A stretch of 64,000 nt of DNA from Xenorhabdus beddingii (GTDB lineage Bacteria; Pseudomonadota; Gammaproteobacteria; Enterobacterales; Enterobacteriaceae). The position numbers were made by a program, and so were the translations under genes. The stretch covers positions 1 through 64,000 of the forward strand of contig NZ_MUBK01000010.1 in NCBI RefSeq assembly GCF_002127545.1, written 5' to 3'. Every line of letters begins with the position of its first letter. The first letter of the stretch is position 1. Under the pieces are notes generated by a model. That model was not told the DNA's origin. It was given only the letters and a program-made list of their open reading frames with translations, and made no database searches. Of the stretch, positions 28,619 to 37,139 are shown piece by piece.

Positions 28619-29578
28619 TTATACCGTCACACTGAACAGGCTATGCAGCAGCGCAAACAGCAGGAGTGCCATCACGGAGGCCACCCGCATCATCTGCACG
28701 GACTGCGGGATATCGTCAGGGACGGCTTCGCGCCCGCCATCACCGATCCACGGTTTTTCTACCTGCTGGCTAAAATAAACATTCGGCCCGCCAAGACGGA
28801 TACCCAAGGCTCCCGCAACGGTGGCTTCCGGCCAGCCACTGTTCGGGCTGCGGTGTTGATAACGATCACGCCAGCCGATACGCAATGCCCGCTGAAAATC
28901 CAACCCCTGCCATTTCGCAGCCAATGCCAGCAAAAGCCAGCCCAAACGGGCAGGCAGCCAATTCGCCACATCATCCATACGTGCCGAAAACATCCCCAGT
29001 GCCCGATAGCGGGGCGTTTTATAACCCACCATGGAATCCAGGGTATTAATCGCTTTATAGGCCAGCGCCAGCGGTGCACCGCCAAGCAGCAAAAAGAACA
29101 ACGGGGCAATCACGCCATCCACGCTGTTTTCCGCCACGGTTTCAATGGCCGCACGGCTGATTTGGGGAGCTTGCAGTTGAGCGGTTTCCCGCCCGACAAT
29201 TTGGGCAAGCTGTTCACGACTGGCGTCCAAATCTCCCCGGCGTAATGCCTGATAAACCGCCTCCGCCGCATCACTCAGGCCACGCCCCGCCAGCACGGTA
29301 TAAATCAACCAGATTTCAACCAGACACCCCAGCCAAAACGTCATGCCATAAGCCCACTGCAACGCCCAATAACTGACCAGCCAAACGCTCCCCACGACGA
29401 CCAGCCATAACAGGACACCGCCCCACGTCAAGCCAGTGTCCGTTTTACTCATTCGACGAATAAACGACTCAACCTGATGGATAAGCTGCCCCATCCAGCG
29501 CACCGGATGCGGCCAGTGAGGGGGATCGCCCAGCGTCCTATCCAGAAGAAAGGCAGCAAACCACAGCAAAACCGTCAT
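28619..29578 (-). CDS. cbiB: Adenosylcobinamide-phosphate synthase
   Basis: CbiB is an inner-membrane enzyme that attaches aminopropanol phosphate, made by CobD, to adenosylcobyric acid. The 319 residues begin LLWFAAFLLDRTLGDPPHWPHPVRWMGQLI, with later landmarks RAAIETVAENSVDGVIAPLFFLLLGGAPLALAYKAINTLDSMVGYK, RRALRIGWRDRYQHRSPNSGWPEAT and GALGIRLGG, and four or five hydrophobic helices. The start overlaps the cbiA stop as ATGA. Twelve base pairs separate it from cbiC. Confidence 0.95.
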   Translation of the reverse strand: MTVLLWFAAFLLDRTLGDPPHWPHPVRWMGQLIHQVESFIRRMSKTDTGLTWGGVLLWLVVVGSVWLVSYWALQWAYGMTFWLGCLVEIWLIYTVLAGRGLSDAAEAVYQALRRGDLDASREQLAQIVGRETAQLQAPQISRAAIETVAENSVDGVIAPLFFLLLGGAPLALAYKAINTLDSMVGYKTPRYRALGMFSARMDDVANWLPARLGWLLLALAAKWQGLDFQRALRIGWRDRYQHRSPNSGWPEATVAGALGIRLGGPNVYFSQQVEKPWIGDGGREAVPDDIPQSVQMMRVASVMALLLFALLHSLFSVTV

Positions 29579-30981
29579 AACCGCCTCCGGGCCATCGTCA
29601 GCCAGCGATGAAGCAGGCCGGGGCGTTGGGCAAAATGGATATGCAGATATCCCGCCAACGTATTGCCACTCTGATAGCCCCCCAACCAGCTTTGTTGTTT
29701 TTCTTTCGGTACGGCTCCTTTCGGTACTGATCCCTCACGCGGCTTAATGCACTGAAAAACCGGGCGCTGGGTGGTTATAAAATCTGAGTAATGAAACTCA
29801 TGCCCGCGCAGTATTTCCCCTTGTGCCACCAAAGGCGTATCGCACATTGCCATCGCTTCACAGTAGCCAAAGCGTTGCAGGCGATCCCTCATCCGGCTTT
29901 CACCTGCAATCAATCCCACCATGTTATGCCGCACACCTTCCACATCGGTCAGGGCTTCGCCGAGATACATCAGGCCACCGCATTCCGCATAAATGGGAGT
30001 GCCTTTCTGGTGTGCCTGGCGTAATGCGGTACGCATCGCATGATTGGCAGACAATGCCTGTGCATAAATTTCAGGATATCCCCCGCCCAGATAAATCATC
30101 TGGCACTCAGGCAATTGGTGATCATGCAGGGGGCTAAAGCGTGTCAGGGTGACACCGGCTTTTTCCAGTAACCACAGGTTATCGGGGTAATAGAAATGAA
30201 AGGCTTCATCTTCTGCCAATGCCAGCGTCAAGCCTTGCCCCATCGTGGGATCAACGAGGGAATCGATATCTCCGGCCGGCAGAGCGGATAATTGGGTTAA
30301 CGCCAGCAGCCGTTCTAAATCTACCGAGGCTTCAATCTGCCGGGCCAGACGCGACCAGCATTCAGCGGGTGGGTTATCTTGCCCTTGTGCCGCAATCAGC
30401 CCGAGATGACGGGAAGGCAGTGCGATGTCCGGCATGACCGGGATTCTCCCCAGAACAGGAATACCGCAGTAATGTTCAATCGCCTGTTGCAACAATTGAA
30501 AATGACTCTCCTGATTGACGCGATTGATCAGCACCCCGACGATATTGACCGCCGGATCAAATTGCTGAAACCCCATCACCGTGGCCGCGATGGAAGTAGA
30601 AACAGCCTTGCCATCCACCAATAAAATCACCGGGCAACCCAACTGCTTCGCCATTGCCGCGCTACTGCAATAGTCAGGATTGGTGCCATAACCATCGTAT
30701 AGCCCCATGACCCCTTCAATCACCGCCACCTCTTTATCGGCCATCGCCTGATTAAACAGGCCATTCAGAACGGGAACGGGGAGCATAAACGCATCCAGAT
30801 TACGCGAAGCCACGCCTGTTACGGCACGATGCCAGCCGCCATCCAGATAATCCGGCCCGATTTTGCAGGGCTGCACCCGAAGCTGCCGGTTCATCAAGGC
30901 CCGCATGATGCCCAGTGCAACGGTTGTCTTGCCACATCCGCTGCCTGTACCTGCAATGACAAAAGCATATTTTTGTTGCAT
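29575..30981 (-). CDS. cbiA: Cobyrinic acid a,c-diamide synthase
   Basis: CbiA is the first gene of the 20-gene operon and amidates the a and c carboxylates of cobyrinic acid using glutamine. The 468-residue product starts MQQKYAFVIAGTGSGCGKTTVALGIMRAL (P-loop) and contains KIGPDYLDGGWH, VIEGVMGLYDGYG and the amidotransferase segment YLGGGYPEIYAQ...YAECGGLMYLGEAL with the nucleophile cysteine. The start at 30981 is preferred over an in-frame ATG at 31047, which would sit in the FNR-like site. A pentapeptide repeat (SVPKG AVPKE) occurs near the C-terminus. Confidence 0.95.
   Translation of the reverse strand: MQQKYAFVIAGTGSGCGKTTVALGIMRALMNRQLRVQPCKIGPDYLDGGWHRAVTGVASRNLDAFMLPVPVLNGLFNQAMADKEVAVIEGVMGLYDGYGTNPDYCSSAAMAKQLGCPVILLVDGKAVSTSIAATVMGFQQFDPAVNIVGVLINRVNQESHFQLLQQAIEHYCGIPVLGRIPVMPDIALPSRHLGLIAAQGQDNPPAECWSRLARQIEASVDLERLLALTQLSALPAGDIDSLVDPTMGQGLTLALAEDEAFHFYYPDNLWLLEKAGVTLTRFSPLHDHQLPECQMIYLGGGYPEIYAQALSANHAMRTALRQAHQKGTPIYAECGGLMYLGEALTDVEGVRHNMVGLIAGESRMRDRLQRFGYCEAMAMCDTPLVAQGEILRGHEFHYSDFITTQRPVFQCIKPREGSVPKGAVPKEKQQSWLGGYQSGNTLAGYLHIHFAQRPGLLHRWLTMARRRL
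29704..29733. repeat. 15-bp tandem repeat in cbiA
   Basis: Two units, tttcggtacggctcc and tttcggtactgatcc, differ at 3 of 15 positions and encode the SVPKG / AVPKE pentapeptides in the C-terminal third of CbiA. Confidence 0.75.
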
Positions 30982-31046
30982 GTGGTTGCCCCGAAGCATT
31001 AATGTCGGTATCAGTATTAAAAACCTGAAGCCAATATTTTCATTCA

Positions 31047-31060
31047 TTGATATTTATCAA
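31047..31060. promoter_or_regulatory. FNR box in front of the cbi operon
   Basis: TTGATATTTATCAA matches the FNR consensus TTGAT-N4-ATCAA exactly. Its centre is about 72 bp upstream of the cbiA start. A TTAATA (31020-31015, minus strand) is a possible -10, which would put the site at about -45. Anaerobic activation suits an oxygen-sensitive biosynthetic pathway. Confidence 0.7.
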
Positions 31061-31461
31061 GAAAAAGCCAGTTAACTTATTACAATCAATATTCCATCAA
31101 CAGAATAGATATCAACGCCATTTAATTTAAACCCATGGTCGATGTAATTAAAAACCATCATCTAAAAATTAATTTATTTTCAAAATACACATTTTTTTCA
31201 TTTATAAAAACACCCTTTATTACTTTTGTGATCTTGTTCATGATTATTTATTTCAAAGATAATTTTTATTTCAAAGAAATAAAAATTAATACAACACCAC
31301 AAATAAAAAACCAACAAAAAACACCATAACGCATTGAATTTAATTGATAAAAAATAAATAAATCCTTAATAAAATCAAATAACCCTCATGTGAAAAAACA
31401 TTTTTAGTCGATAAATAAAAAATTCGCCATAAAAAACAATTCATCTTTAAAAGTGAGAATA
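31061..31461. other. AT-rich spacer between the divergent cobalamin operons
   Basis: About 400 bp between two FNR-like boxes, with long A- and T-runs. A 64-codon frame (31135-31329) is Lys/Ile/Phe-rich and looks like chance. No cobalamin riboswitch was recognised on either strand: no AGCCAGG-AA-CCTGCC B12 box or GCCACTG element was found. Confidence 0.5.
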
Positions 31462-31475
31462 TTGATATAAATCAA
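31462..31475. promoter_or_regulatory. FNR box in front of cobA
   Basis: TTGATATAAATCAA is a perfect FNR palindrome. An AATAAT at 31499-31504 would serve as -10 and place the site centre at about -42, the classical class II activator position. The cobA start follows about 63 bp after the predicted transcription start. Confidence 0.75.
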
Positions 31476-31573
31476 ATTCACTTTCTCCACATTAAAGCAA
31501 TAATGACAGAAACATTAAAATATATTTTTCGGCGCTTTCATTATTTATATTTTAAATCCACAGAGGTAATCCA

Positions 31574-32353
31574 ATGAATAAAGGCAACGTGTGGTTAGTC
31601 GGTGCTGGACCCGGTGATGTTGGTTTAATTACCGTCAAAGGGCTGCATGGTATTCAATCTGCTGACGTCATTGTTCATGATCGTCTCGTCAACCCTGAAC
31701 TGATTGCGCTGGCACCAGAACATTGTGAAATCATTAACGTCGGCAAAGAGCAGGATCACCACCCCATCTCACAGGATGAGATTAACCGGATTCTGGTGAA
31801 ACATGCTCAGGCAGGAAAGCAGGTTGTTCGCCTGAAAGGCGGCGACCCCTATGTCTTCGGGCGCGGAGGGGAAGAGGCCGGAGTATTGGCACAGCATGGC
31901 ATCCCATTTGAAATTGTTCCGGGTATCAGTTCCTCAATTGGTGGGCTGGCCTATGCCGGCATTCCCGTCACTCACCGGGATTACGCATCGGGTTTCCATG
32001 TTGTGACCGGTCATTCTGCCCAAGGCAACGAGCAACAAAACTGGCAGGTGCTTGCACAACTGGAAGGGACATTGATTATTCTGATGGGAATGACCCGTCT
32101 GGCGGAGATTTGCCAACAATTAATCTGGCACGGCAAATCCCCCGCAACGCCCGCTGCGGTGATCATGTATGCCACCCATCCCCAGCAAGGCAGGGCCATA
32201 GGTACACTAGAAACGTTGGCAGCAAAAGTAACAGAAGAGAACCTGCATGCCCCCGCGCTGATTGTGATCGGTGAGGTGGTTAATTTGAGTCACACACTCT
32301 CCTTTACCCCGACTTCGCTGACAGAATATCCACTTGATGGGGCAAGGCCATGA
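31574..32353 (+). CDS. cobA: Uroporphyrinogen-III C-methyltransferase (SUMT)
   Basis: The enzyme makes precorrin-2 by methylating C2 and C7 of uroporphyrinogen III. The 259 residues have NVWLVGAGPGDVGLITVKGLHGI, VIVHDRLVNPELIALAP, VRLKGGDPYVFGRGGEEA, IVPGISSSIGGLAYAGIPVTHR and LIILMGMTRLAEI, the full SUMT set. It is the single-domain form; the CysG fusion with dehydrogenase/ferrochelatase is not present here. The symbol cobA follows the methyltransferase usage; in Salmonella cobA names an unrelated adenosyltransferase. GAGG precedes the ATG. The stop overlaps cobD as ATGA. Confidence 0.93.
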   Translation: MNKGNVWLVGAGPGDVGLITVKGLHGIQSADVIVHDRLVNPELIALAPEHCEIINVGKEQDHHPISQDEINRILVKHAQAGKQVVRLKGGDPYVFGRGGEEAGVLAQHGIPFEIVPGISSSIGGLAYAGIPVTHRDYASGFHVVTGHSAQGNEQQNWQVLAQLEGTLIILMGMTRLAEICQQLIWHGKSPATPAAVIMYATHPQQGRAIGTLETLAAKVTEENLHAPALIVIGEVVNLSHTLSFTPTSLTEYPLDGARP

Positions 32354-33423
32354 GTGAACATGGCGGCAATGTGACTGAAGTTGCCCGACAATTTGGCCTT
32401 TCAGCCCATGAATTAATTGATTTCAGTGCCAATATCAATCCGCTCGGCGCACCGGAACGGGTTAAGGCGCTGATTACAGACAACCTTGCCTGCATCGAAA
32501 AATACCCTGATGTGGAATATCGCCATTTGCATCAGGCAATCGCCAAGGCTCATCAATGTGATTGCACTTCCGTGATGGCGGGTAATGGCGCAACAGAACT
32601 TATCTACGCCGTTGTCCGTTATCTGCAACCCAAACGCGCCCTGCTTCCCGTCCCTGGCTTCGCAGAATATCGGCGCGCCTTGCAGCAAATAGGGGCTGAG
32701 ATCGTTGATTATCCCTTAACGGAAGAGGCGGGATTTCAACCGGATTTACGCCTGTTAGATGCGCTGTCCCATATTCAGCCCGATTGTGTTTTTATGGCGA
32801 CCCCCAATAATCCCACCGGCTTAATGCCTGACCGCCAGTTTATGCAATCGCTGGTAGCCTATTGTGAAAAACATGGGATCGCCTTGATTGTCGATGAAGC
32901 CTTTATTGATTTCTTGCCTGATAACCGAGGATTGATCCCCCAGTGTGCCGTCACGAAACATCTTTATCTATTGCGTTCACTGACAAAGTTCTTCGCCATT
33001 CCGGGATTGCGGCTGGGTTATTTAGTCAGTGGGGACATCACGGGGATCGCGGAGATGAAAAAACAGCGTGAGCCGTGGTCAATCAACGCCCTTGCGGCGC
33101 GGGTAGGTGAAGTTTTGCTTGATGATCACGCCTATATTACGGCCACACATCAGTGGCTGAAAACACAACAACCTGACCTATGGGAACATCTCAGCGCCTT
33201 GCCTGAACTGACCGTCTGGCCACCATCCGCGAATTTTTTGTTCTTCCGCTGTCATCATCCTGACGTTAATTTATGGCATGCCTTGCTTAAGCATCGGATT
33301 TTAATCCGCCATTGCCAAAATTATGTGGGACTGGATAAACGCTACTATCGCGTAGCCGTGCGCAGTGAATGGGAAAATCAGCGTCTGATCGCCGCCATGC
33401 GACAGGTTTTTGCCTATGGCTGA
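32350..33423 (+). CDS. cobD: L-threonine-O-3-phosphate decarboxylase
   Basis: CobD is a PLP enzyme that decarboxylates L-threonine phosphate to aminopropanol phosphate, the linker of the nucleotide loop. The 357 residues contain LIDFSANINPLGAPERVK, VMAGNGATELIYAVVRYL, MATPNNPTGLMPDR, IALIVDEAFIDFLPD and the PLP lysine in LYLLRSLTKFFAIPGLRLGYLV. It overlaps both cobA (4 bp) and pduX (8 bp), so the three form one transcription and translation unit. The family is related to histidinol-phosphate aminotransferase, but the context supports CobD. Confidence 0.95.
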   Translation: MSEHGGNVTEVARQFGLSAHELIDFSANINPLGAPERVKALITDNLACIEKYPDVEYRHLHQAIAKAHQCDCTSVMAGNGATELIYAVVRYLQPKRALLPVPGFAEYRRALQQIGAEIVDYPLTEEAGFQPDLRLLDALSHIQPDCVFMATPNNPTGLMPDRQFMQSLVAYCEKHGIALIVDEAFIDFLPDNRGLIPQCAVTKHLYLLRSLTKFFAIPGLRLGYLVSGDITGIAEMKKQREPWSINALAARVGEVLLDDHAYITATHQWLKTQQPDLWEHLSALPELTVWPPSANFLFFRCHHPDVNLWHALLKHRILIRHCQNYVGLDKRYYRVAVRSEWENQRLIAAMRQVFAYG

Positions 33424-34276
33424 AGCCTGTTGCCCCGCTTCCTGTGGGGAACTGCTCCAAGGGTGGTTATTGGGCGGTGAAAAGTTAATTTCCTGTCCAA
33501 TCAATTGGTTCAGCTATGTTTCTGTCAGCGAAGGCATTCCCATGGCACATGAACGGCCACGGATGCGGCAGATGGTGAATTTACTGCTGGATTACTGGCA
33601 CGGAACCCCACAACTGACGGCTGACCTGCGCATTGAATATCAATCGACTATCCCGATTGCCAAAGGCATGGCCAGCAGCACAGCGGATATTGCGGCTACG
33701 GCACAAGCCACCGCCCGATTATTGGGTCAGCCACTGAACAGCACGGAACTCGCGCAGCTCTGTGTCAGACTGGAACCCACTGACAGTACAATCTTTGAAC
33801 GGTTAACCTTGTTTGATCACCTCACCGCCCAGACGCAGATTGCCTTCGACTGGCAGCCTGATATTGATATTTTGCTGCTGGAAAGTTCACAAACGCTTTT
33901 AACGCAAGAATACCATCAACAGGATCATCGCCGACAGTTGCTGGATAACGCGCCATTACTTCGGCAGGCATGGCAGCAATTCCGCACAGCAAACCAGCAA
34001 CATAACCCTTACCGCCTTGGAGAAGCCTGTACATTAAGCGCCCTTGCCGATCAATCAATACTGCCGAAACCCTGCTTTAATCTGCTACAGGATTTGGTCG
34101 AACAGACCGGCATTTATGGCCTGAACGTTGCCCACAGCGGCAGTGTTGTTGGTTTATTATTCAATTCACATCACCACGATGCAGATTACCTGTGCTGGTG
34201 GCTGCACCAAAAAAAGATTTCTGCACACTATCCGAACATTCACCACGTCAAACTGATTGCAGGAGGCGTTCGCTGA
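33416..34276 (+). CDS. pduX: L-threonine kinase
   Basis: PduX phosphorylates L-threonine to give the substrate of CobD. It is a GHMP-family kinase of 286 residues, with CCPASCGELLQGWLLGGEKLISCPINW at the start, the ATP-binding IPIAKGMASSTADIAATA and the later YGLNVAHSGSVVGLLF. The ATG at 33416 is chosen over a TTG at 33410. In Salmonella the gene closes the pdu operon; here it sits with cobA and cobD, without any propanediol-utilisation genes. Confidence 0.94.
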   Translation: MAEACCPASCGELLQGWLLGGEKLISCPINWFSYVSVSEGIPMAHERPRMRQMVNLLLDYWHGTPQLTADLRIEYQSTIPIAKGMASSTADIAATAQATARLLGQPLNSTELAQLCVRLEPTDSTIFERLTLFDHLTAQTQIAFDWQPDIDILLLESSQTLLTQEYHQQDHRRQLLDNAPLLRQAWQQFRTANQQHNPYRLGEACTLSALADQSILPKPCFNLLQDLVEQTGIYGLNVAHSGSVVGLLFNSHHHDADYLCWWLHQKKISAHYPNIHHVKLIAGGVR

Positions 34277-34350
34277 AATCAGTTTACTCTGGCTATCCCC
34301 TGATATTTTCCTTATGCTAAACAACATAATTTAAACAATAAGTTAACCCT

Positions 34351-34555
34351 ATGGAAAATATGAATTTAGAACCCGCCACCCTTGACGCTTTTATGTCACT
34401 CGATATCCGCGTTGGACAAATAATCACTTTCCCCCTCAAGACGTGTCGCGGGGTTTAAATCCGAAGTGTTAGTTTTGGCTGCGGTTTGTGGCGATCAAGG
34501 CACCGTCCTGATTCAGCCAGAAAGAGGAGTGAACTTAGGCACGCGGATGCTGTAA
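34351..34555 (+). pseudogene. csaA-like tRNA-binding protein, decayed
   Basis: The start MENMNLEPATLDAFMSLDIRVGQII resembles CsaA/EMAP-type tRNA-binding proteins. After FPLKTCRGV the frame stops, and another frame continues as GFKSEVLVLAAV, then VLIQPERGVNLGTRML with a stop exactly where CsaA normally ends. The gene has therefore lost its centre (about 50 residues) and gained a frameshift. Both remaining ends are clear. Confidence 0.7.
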
Positions 34556-34600
34556 TTTTTTACGTCAAAAAAATAAGTCAAAAAATAGAGTGGGAAGATC

Positions 34601-35002
34601 ATGAGAACACAAAAGAGATGTATGGGTTACCTTGCCATCGTTGTCGATGACTATGATAAAGCTATCGACTATTACACCCATAAACTGGGATTTACATTGG
34701 TGGAAGATACCCCGCAGCCCGGTAAGAGATGGGTGGTTGTCACACCAAACTTAGAAAGTGATTGTCATTTATTGCTGGCAAGGGCATCTAACGAAAGGCA
34801 AGAAGCATTTATCGGTAACCAATGTGGTGGACGGGTATTCCTGTTCCTGCAAACTGACGACTTTTGGCGTGATTATCACAAAATGAAAGAAAATGGCGTC
34901 CATTTCTGCGAAGAACCCCGTCAGGAAGAGTATGGCATGGTCGTCGTTTTTGAAGATATTTATGGGAACCGCTGGGATTTATATCAGAATACGGTCGCTT
35001 AG
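34601..35002 (+). CDS. VOC-superfamily (glyoxalase/bleomycin-resistance-like) protein
   Basis: The 133-residue product has two beta-alpha-beta-beta-beta units. The first runs GYLAIVVDDYDKAIDYYTHKLGF and the second FLFLQTDDFWRDYHKMKENGVHF, ending MVVVFEDIYGNRWDLYQ. That final E-D-YGN-WDLYQ pattern is typical of extradiol-dioxygenase/glyoxalase-fold proteins. The substrate is unknown. It stands alone, 50 bp after the csaA remnant and in front of a palindromic repeat. GTGGGAAG precedes the ATG. Confidence 0.82.
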   Translation: MRTQKRCMGYLAIVVDDYDKAIDYYTHKLGFTLVEDTPQPGKRWVVVTPNLESDCHLLLARASNERQEAFIGNQCGGRVFLFLQTDDFWRDYHKMKENGVHFCEEPRQEEYGMVVVFEDIYGNRWDLYQNTVA

Positions 35003-35391
35003 GGACTCCGGCAGCTTACCTAGCCCCGCCTCCCCATTGTTTTTCAAGTTGCAGCTTTGTTGGCTGCATCTTGAAATCCATTAAGAATCAATTAATAAAC
35101 CATAAAAACAAACATATGTTTGTAATTTCTCTAAAATAACACAACACATTGTTTTTAAAAATATTTTGGCAGAATAAGATAGTGTTTGCTCACTCAATCT
35201 ATTTATTCATCTGATTTTCATTCATTTTTTAGCACAATATTTGAGATAAACATCACATTTTTATGTAACGTGTTTATTTTATCAAACTTACGATCATATT
35301 CTCATAACGGAAAAGAAATATGAAAATAATCTTTACTGTCTGCCAGACATGAAATAAAACATCTGTGTAAAAAAATAACCAAGGGTATGAT
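35003..35391. other. AT-rich spacer with palindromic repeat
   Basis: No gene is seen. The spacer contains the palindromic repeat copy at 35041 and an AT-rich stretch that must include the promoter of the HTH-PfkB kinase; AAGGG 6 nt before its ATG gives the ribosome site. Confidence 0.5.
35041..35079 (+). repeat. Palindromic intergenic repeat, copy 2
   Basis: TTCAAGTTGCAGC, a TTTGTTG loop and GCTGCATCTTGAA form a 13-bp near-perfect stem-loop. Compared with the copy at 38752, the inner stem changes from GCAGC/GCTGC to GCGGT/ACCGC, so both sides change together and pairing is kept. This supports a selected or transposed hairpin instead of chance. Confidence 0.75.
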
Positions 35392-36459
35392 ATGTCAAAA
35401 AGGGAAAACCAGATATTGCAATTACTAAAGCGAGATCCTTTCATTCAGCAACAAGAACTTGCTGATATTCTTGGTATCAGTCGCTCATGTGTTGCAGGAC
35501 ATATTATGAACCTAAGTAAAAAAGGTTATATTAAAGGCAAAGGATATATTTTATCTAACCATGTTTATACTGTAACCATTGGTGCTGCCAATATAGACTT
35601 AACCAGCTATACCTCTGCCAAATTAATTTATGAAGATTCCAACCCAGGGAAAATTATTTCGACACCCGGTGGCGTTGGGCGGAACATTGCCCAAAACGTC
35701 GCCTTATTAAAAAATGAAAGCTATTTAATTTCTGTTGTTGGCAACGATACAAATGGAAAGGCATTATTTGAACATACAAAATCAACAGGCGTTAATGTTA
35801 ATTATTTATATAGACTAGATGGAGAAAAGACCTCAGTCTGCAATTCTATTATAGACGAAAATGGAAAATGTATCGTTGCCGTTAATGATATGAGTATTCT
35901 GGAGAAATTAACGCCTACATTATTATCTCAAGCTCAATCTTTAATCCAAAATGCCAGTGTATTAATCATTGATTGTAATTTAACCGAAGAAACCTTGGCG
36001 TGGTTATTTAATCATGCCAACAATGTTCCCATTTTTGTTGATACTGTATCAAGATCCAAGGCATCCAAAATCCGCCATTTTCTATCACGCATCCATACCT
36101 TAAAACCCAATCGTAGTGAAGCAGAAATTTTGAGTGGAATAAAAATTGAAACGCTAAAAGATGCGGCTGATGCGGCGCATTGGTTCCATCAACATGGCGT
36201 TCAGCGCTTAATTTTAAGCATGGATGCAGAAGGTGTCTATTACAGTGAGCGGGATAATACATCGGGGTGTTCAAGTGCAATCCACACCAATGTTATCAAT
36301 GCCAATGGCGCGGGTGATGCTATGATGGCGGGCCTTGTACATTGTTGGTTGGAAGGCATGGAACTAAAAGAAAGCATTCGTTTTGCACAACAATGTTCAG
36401 TGCTGACGTTATCCTCAGAACATATTGAAATCTTCCCCAAAAATCGTACTTATTTTTAA
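35392..36459 (+). CDS. HTH-PfkB family carbohydrate/nucleoside kinase (YeiI-like)
   Basis: The 355-residue protein combines a winged helix-turn-helix (about 1-55: ENQILQLLKRDPFIQQQELADILGISRSCVAGHIMNLSKKGYIKGKGYIL) with a ribokinase-type kinase. The kinase part shows IGAANIDLTSY, STPGGVGRNIAQNVALL, LISVVGNDTNGKALF and the catalytic NANGAGDAMMAGLVHCWL. This architecture is that of E. coli YeiI and relatives of pseudouridine kinase PsuK. No psuG or transporter is adjacent, so the substrate is open. The HTH may let it sense its substrate and regulate nearby genes. Confidence 0.85.
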   Translation: MSKRENQILQLLKRDPFIQQQELADILGISRSCVAGHIMNLSKKGYIKGKGYILSNHVYTVTIGAANIDLTSYTSAKLIYEDSNPGKIISTPGGVGRNIAQNVALLKNESYLISVVGNDTNGKALFEHTKSTGVNVNYLYRLDGEKTSVCNSIIDENGKCIVAVNDMSILEKLTPTLLSQAQSLIQNASVLIIDCNLTEETLAWLFNHANNVPIFVDTVSRSKASKIRHFLSRIHTLKPNRSEAEILSGIKIETLKDAADAAHWFHQHGVQRLILSMDAEGVYYSERDNTSGCSSAIHTNVINANGAGDAMMAGLVHCWLEGMELKESIRFAQQCSVLTLSSEHIEIFPKNRTYF

Positions 36460-36531
36460 AAAAACATTTAGCCAAATGGAATATATAAACCTCACCATCA
36501 GGCTAAATAGAAACACAATTTACTCATTTCA

Positions 36532-37056
36532 TCATTTTTTTCTGCTAACCCCATGCCAATATACTGGCCAACGATTTTCTGTTCCTACATTATTAATCCA
36601 AGAGGCAATTACAATAAGCGCCAGACTGCCAGTTAACACGGGAGTAAAAAGAAAATCAAAACCAACCGCGTCCTGCCCAGCCAGAAATACAACCAATGGA
36701 TTGGCTCCTGCAGGTGGATGTACAGCTCGAAATAGTTGCATCAGCATAATGGCTATTCCCACCGCCAGAGACATCACAACCAAAGAGTTTCCCAGTGCGT
36801 ATAATGTGATAAGCCCGATTGCTGCGGTCAGTAAATGTCCACCAATAACATTTCTCGGTTGGGAAAATGGAGAAGCCGGTGCCGCGAAAAGAATAACGCA
36901 GGTCGCCCCAAAAGGTGCCATTAGCCACGGATATTCTGTCGTTTGGCTTAAATAACTCAGTACCAAGATCCCAAGAAAACCACCCAATAACCCTTTGGTT
37001 AATTGAATAAAATCCGGCTTTGGCGGTAACGCTCCCCCACCTTTTAATTTACTCAT
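36532..37056 (-). CDS. HPP family membrane protein
   Basis: This 174-residue protein has four or five hydrophobic helices and the name-giving HPP motif (LFRAVHPPAGANPLVVFL), preceded by YPWLMAPFGATCVILFAAPASPFSQPRNVIGGH. Some HPP proteins have been linked to nitrite transport in plastids and cyanobacteria; the bacterial role is otherwise unclear. GGAGAATGAAGT precedes the ATG. It diverges from a TetR regulator, and two palindromes in between suggest repression by that regulator. Confidence 0.85.
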   Translation of the reverse strand: MSKLKGGGALPPKPDFIQLTKGLLGGFLGILVLSYLSQTTEYPWLMAPFGATCVILFAAPASPFSQPRNVIGGHLLTAAIGLITLYALGNSLVVMSLAVGIAIMLMQLFRAVHPPAGANPLVVFLAGQDAVGFDFLFTPVLTGSLALIVIASWINNVGTENRWPVYWHGVSRKK

Positions 37057-37113
37057 ACTTCATTCTCCAGATGATTAGCATGCACTATGACTCAGTAAAT
37101 ATGATACTTTATG

Positions 37114-37129
37114 TGTACAGGTCTGTTCA
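37114..37129. promoter_or_regulatory. TetR operator, left (imperfect)
   Basis: TGTACAGGTCTGTTCA is a near-palindrome matching the site at 37140 at 13 of 16 positions. It lies in the HPP/tetR divergent promoter. Confidence 0.6.
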
Positions 37130-37139
37130 CCCACCAGAT

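Noticed and set aside
31135-31329. 64-codon Lys/Phe/Ile-rich frame between the cobalamin operons
   Set aside because: Composition matches random AT-rich DNA, and no start signal is visible.
31061-31461. Cobalamin riboswitch in the cbiA-cobA interval
   Set aside because: No B12 box or characteristic pairing element was found by eye on either strand, and the predicted leaders are short.
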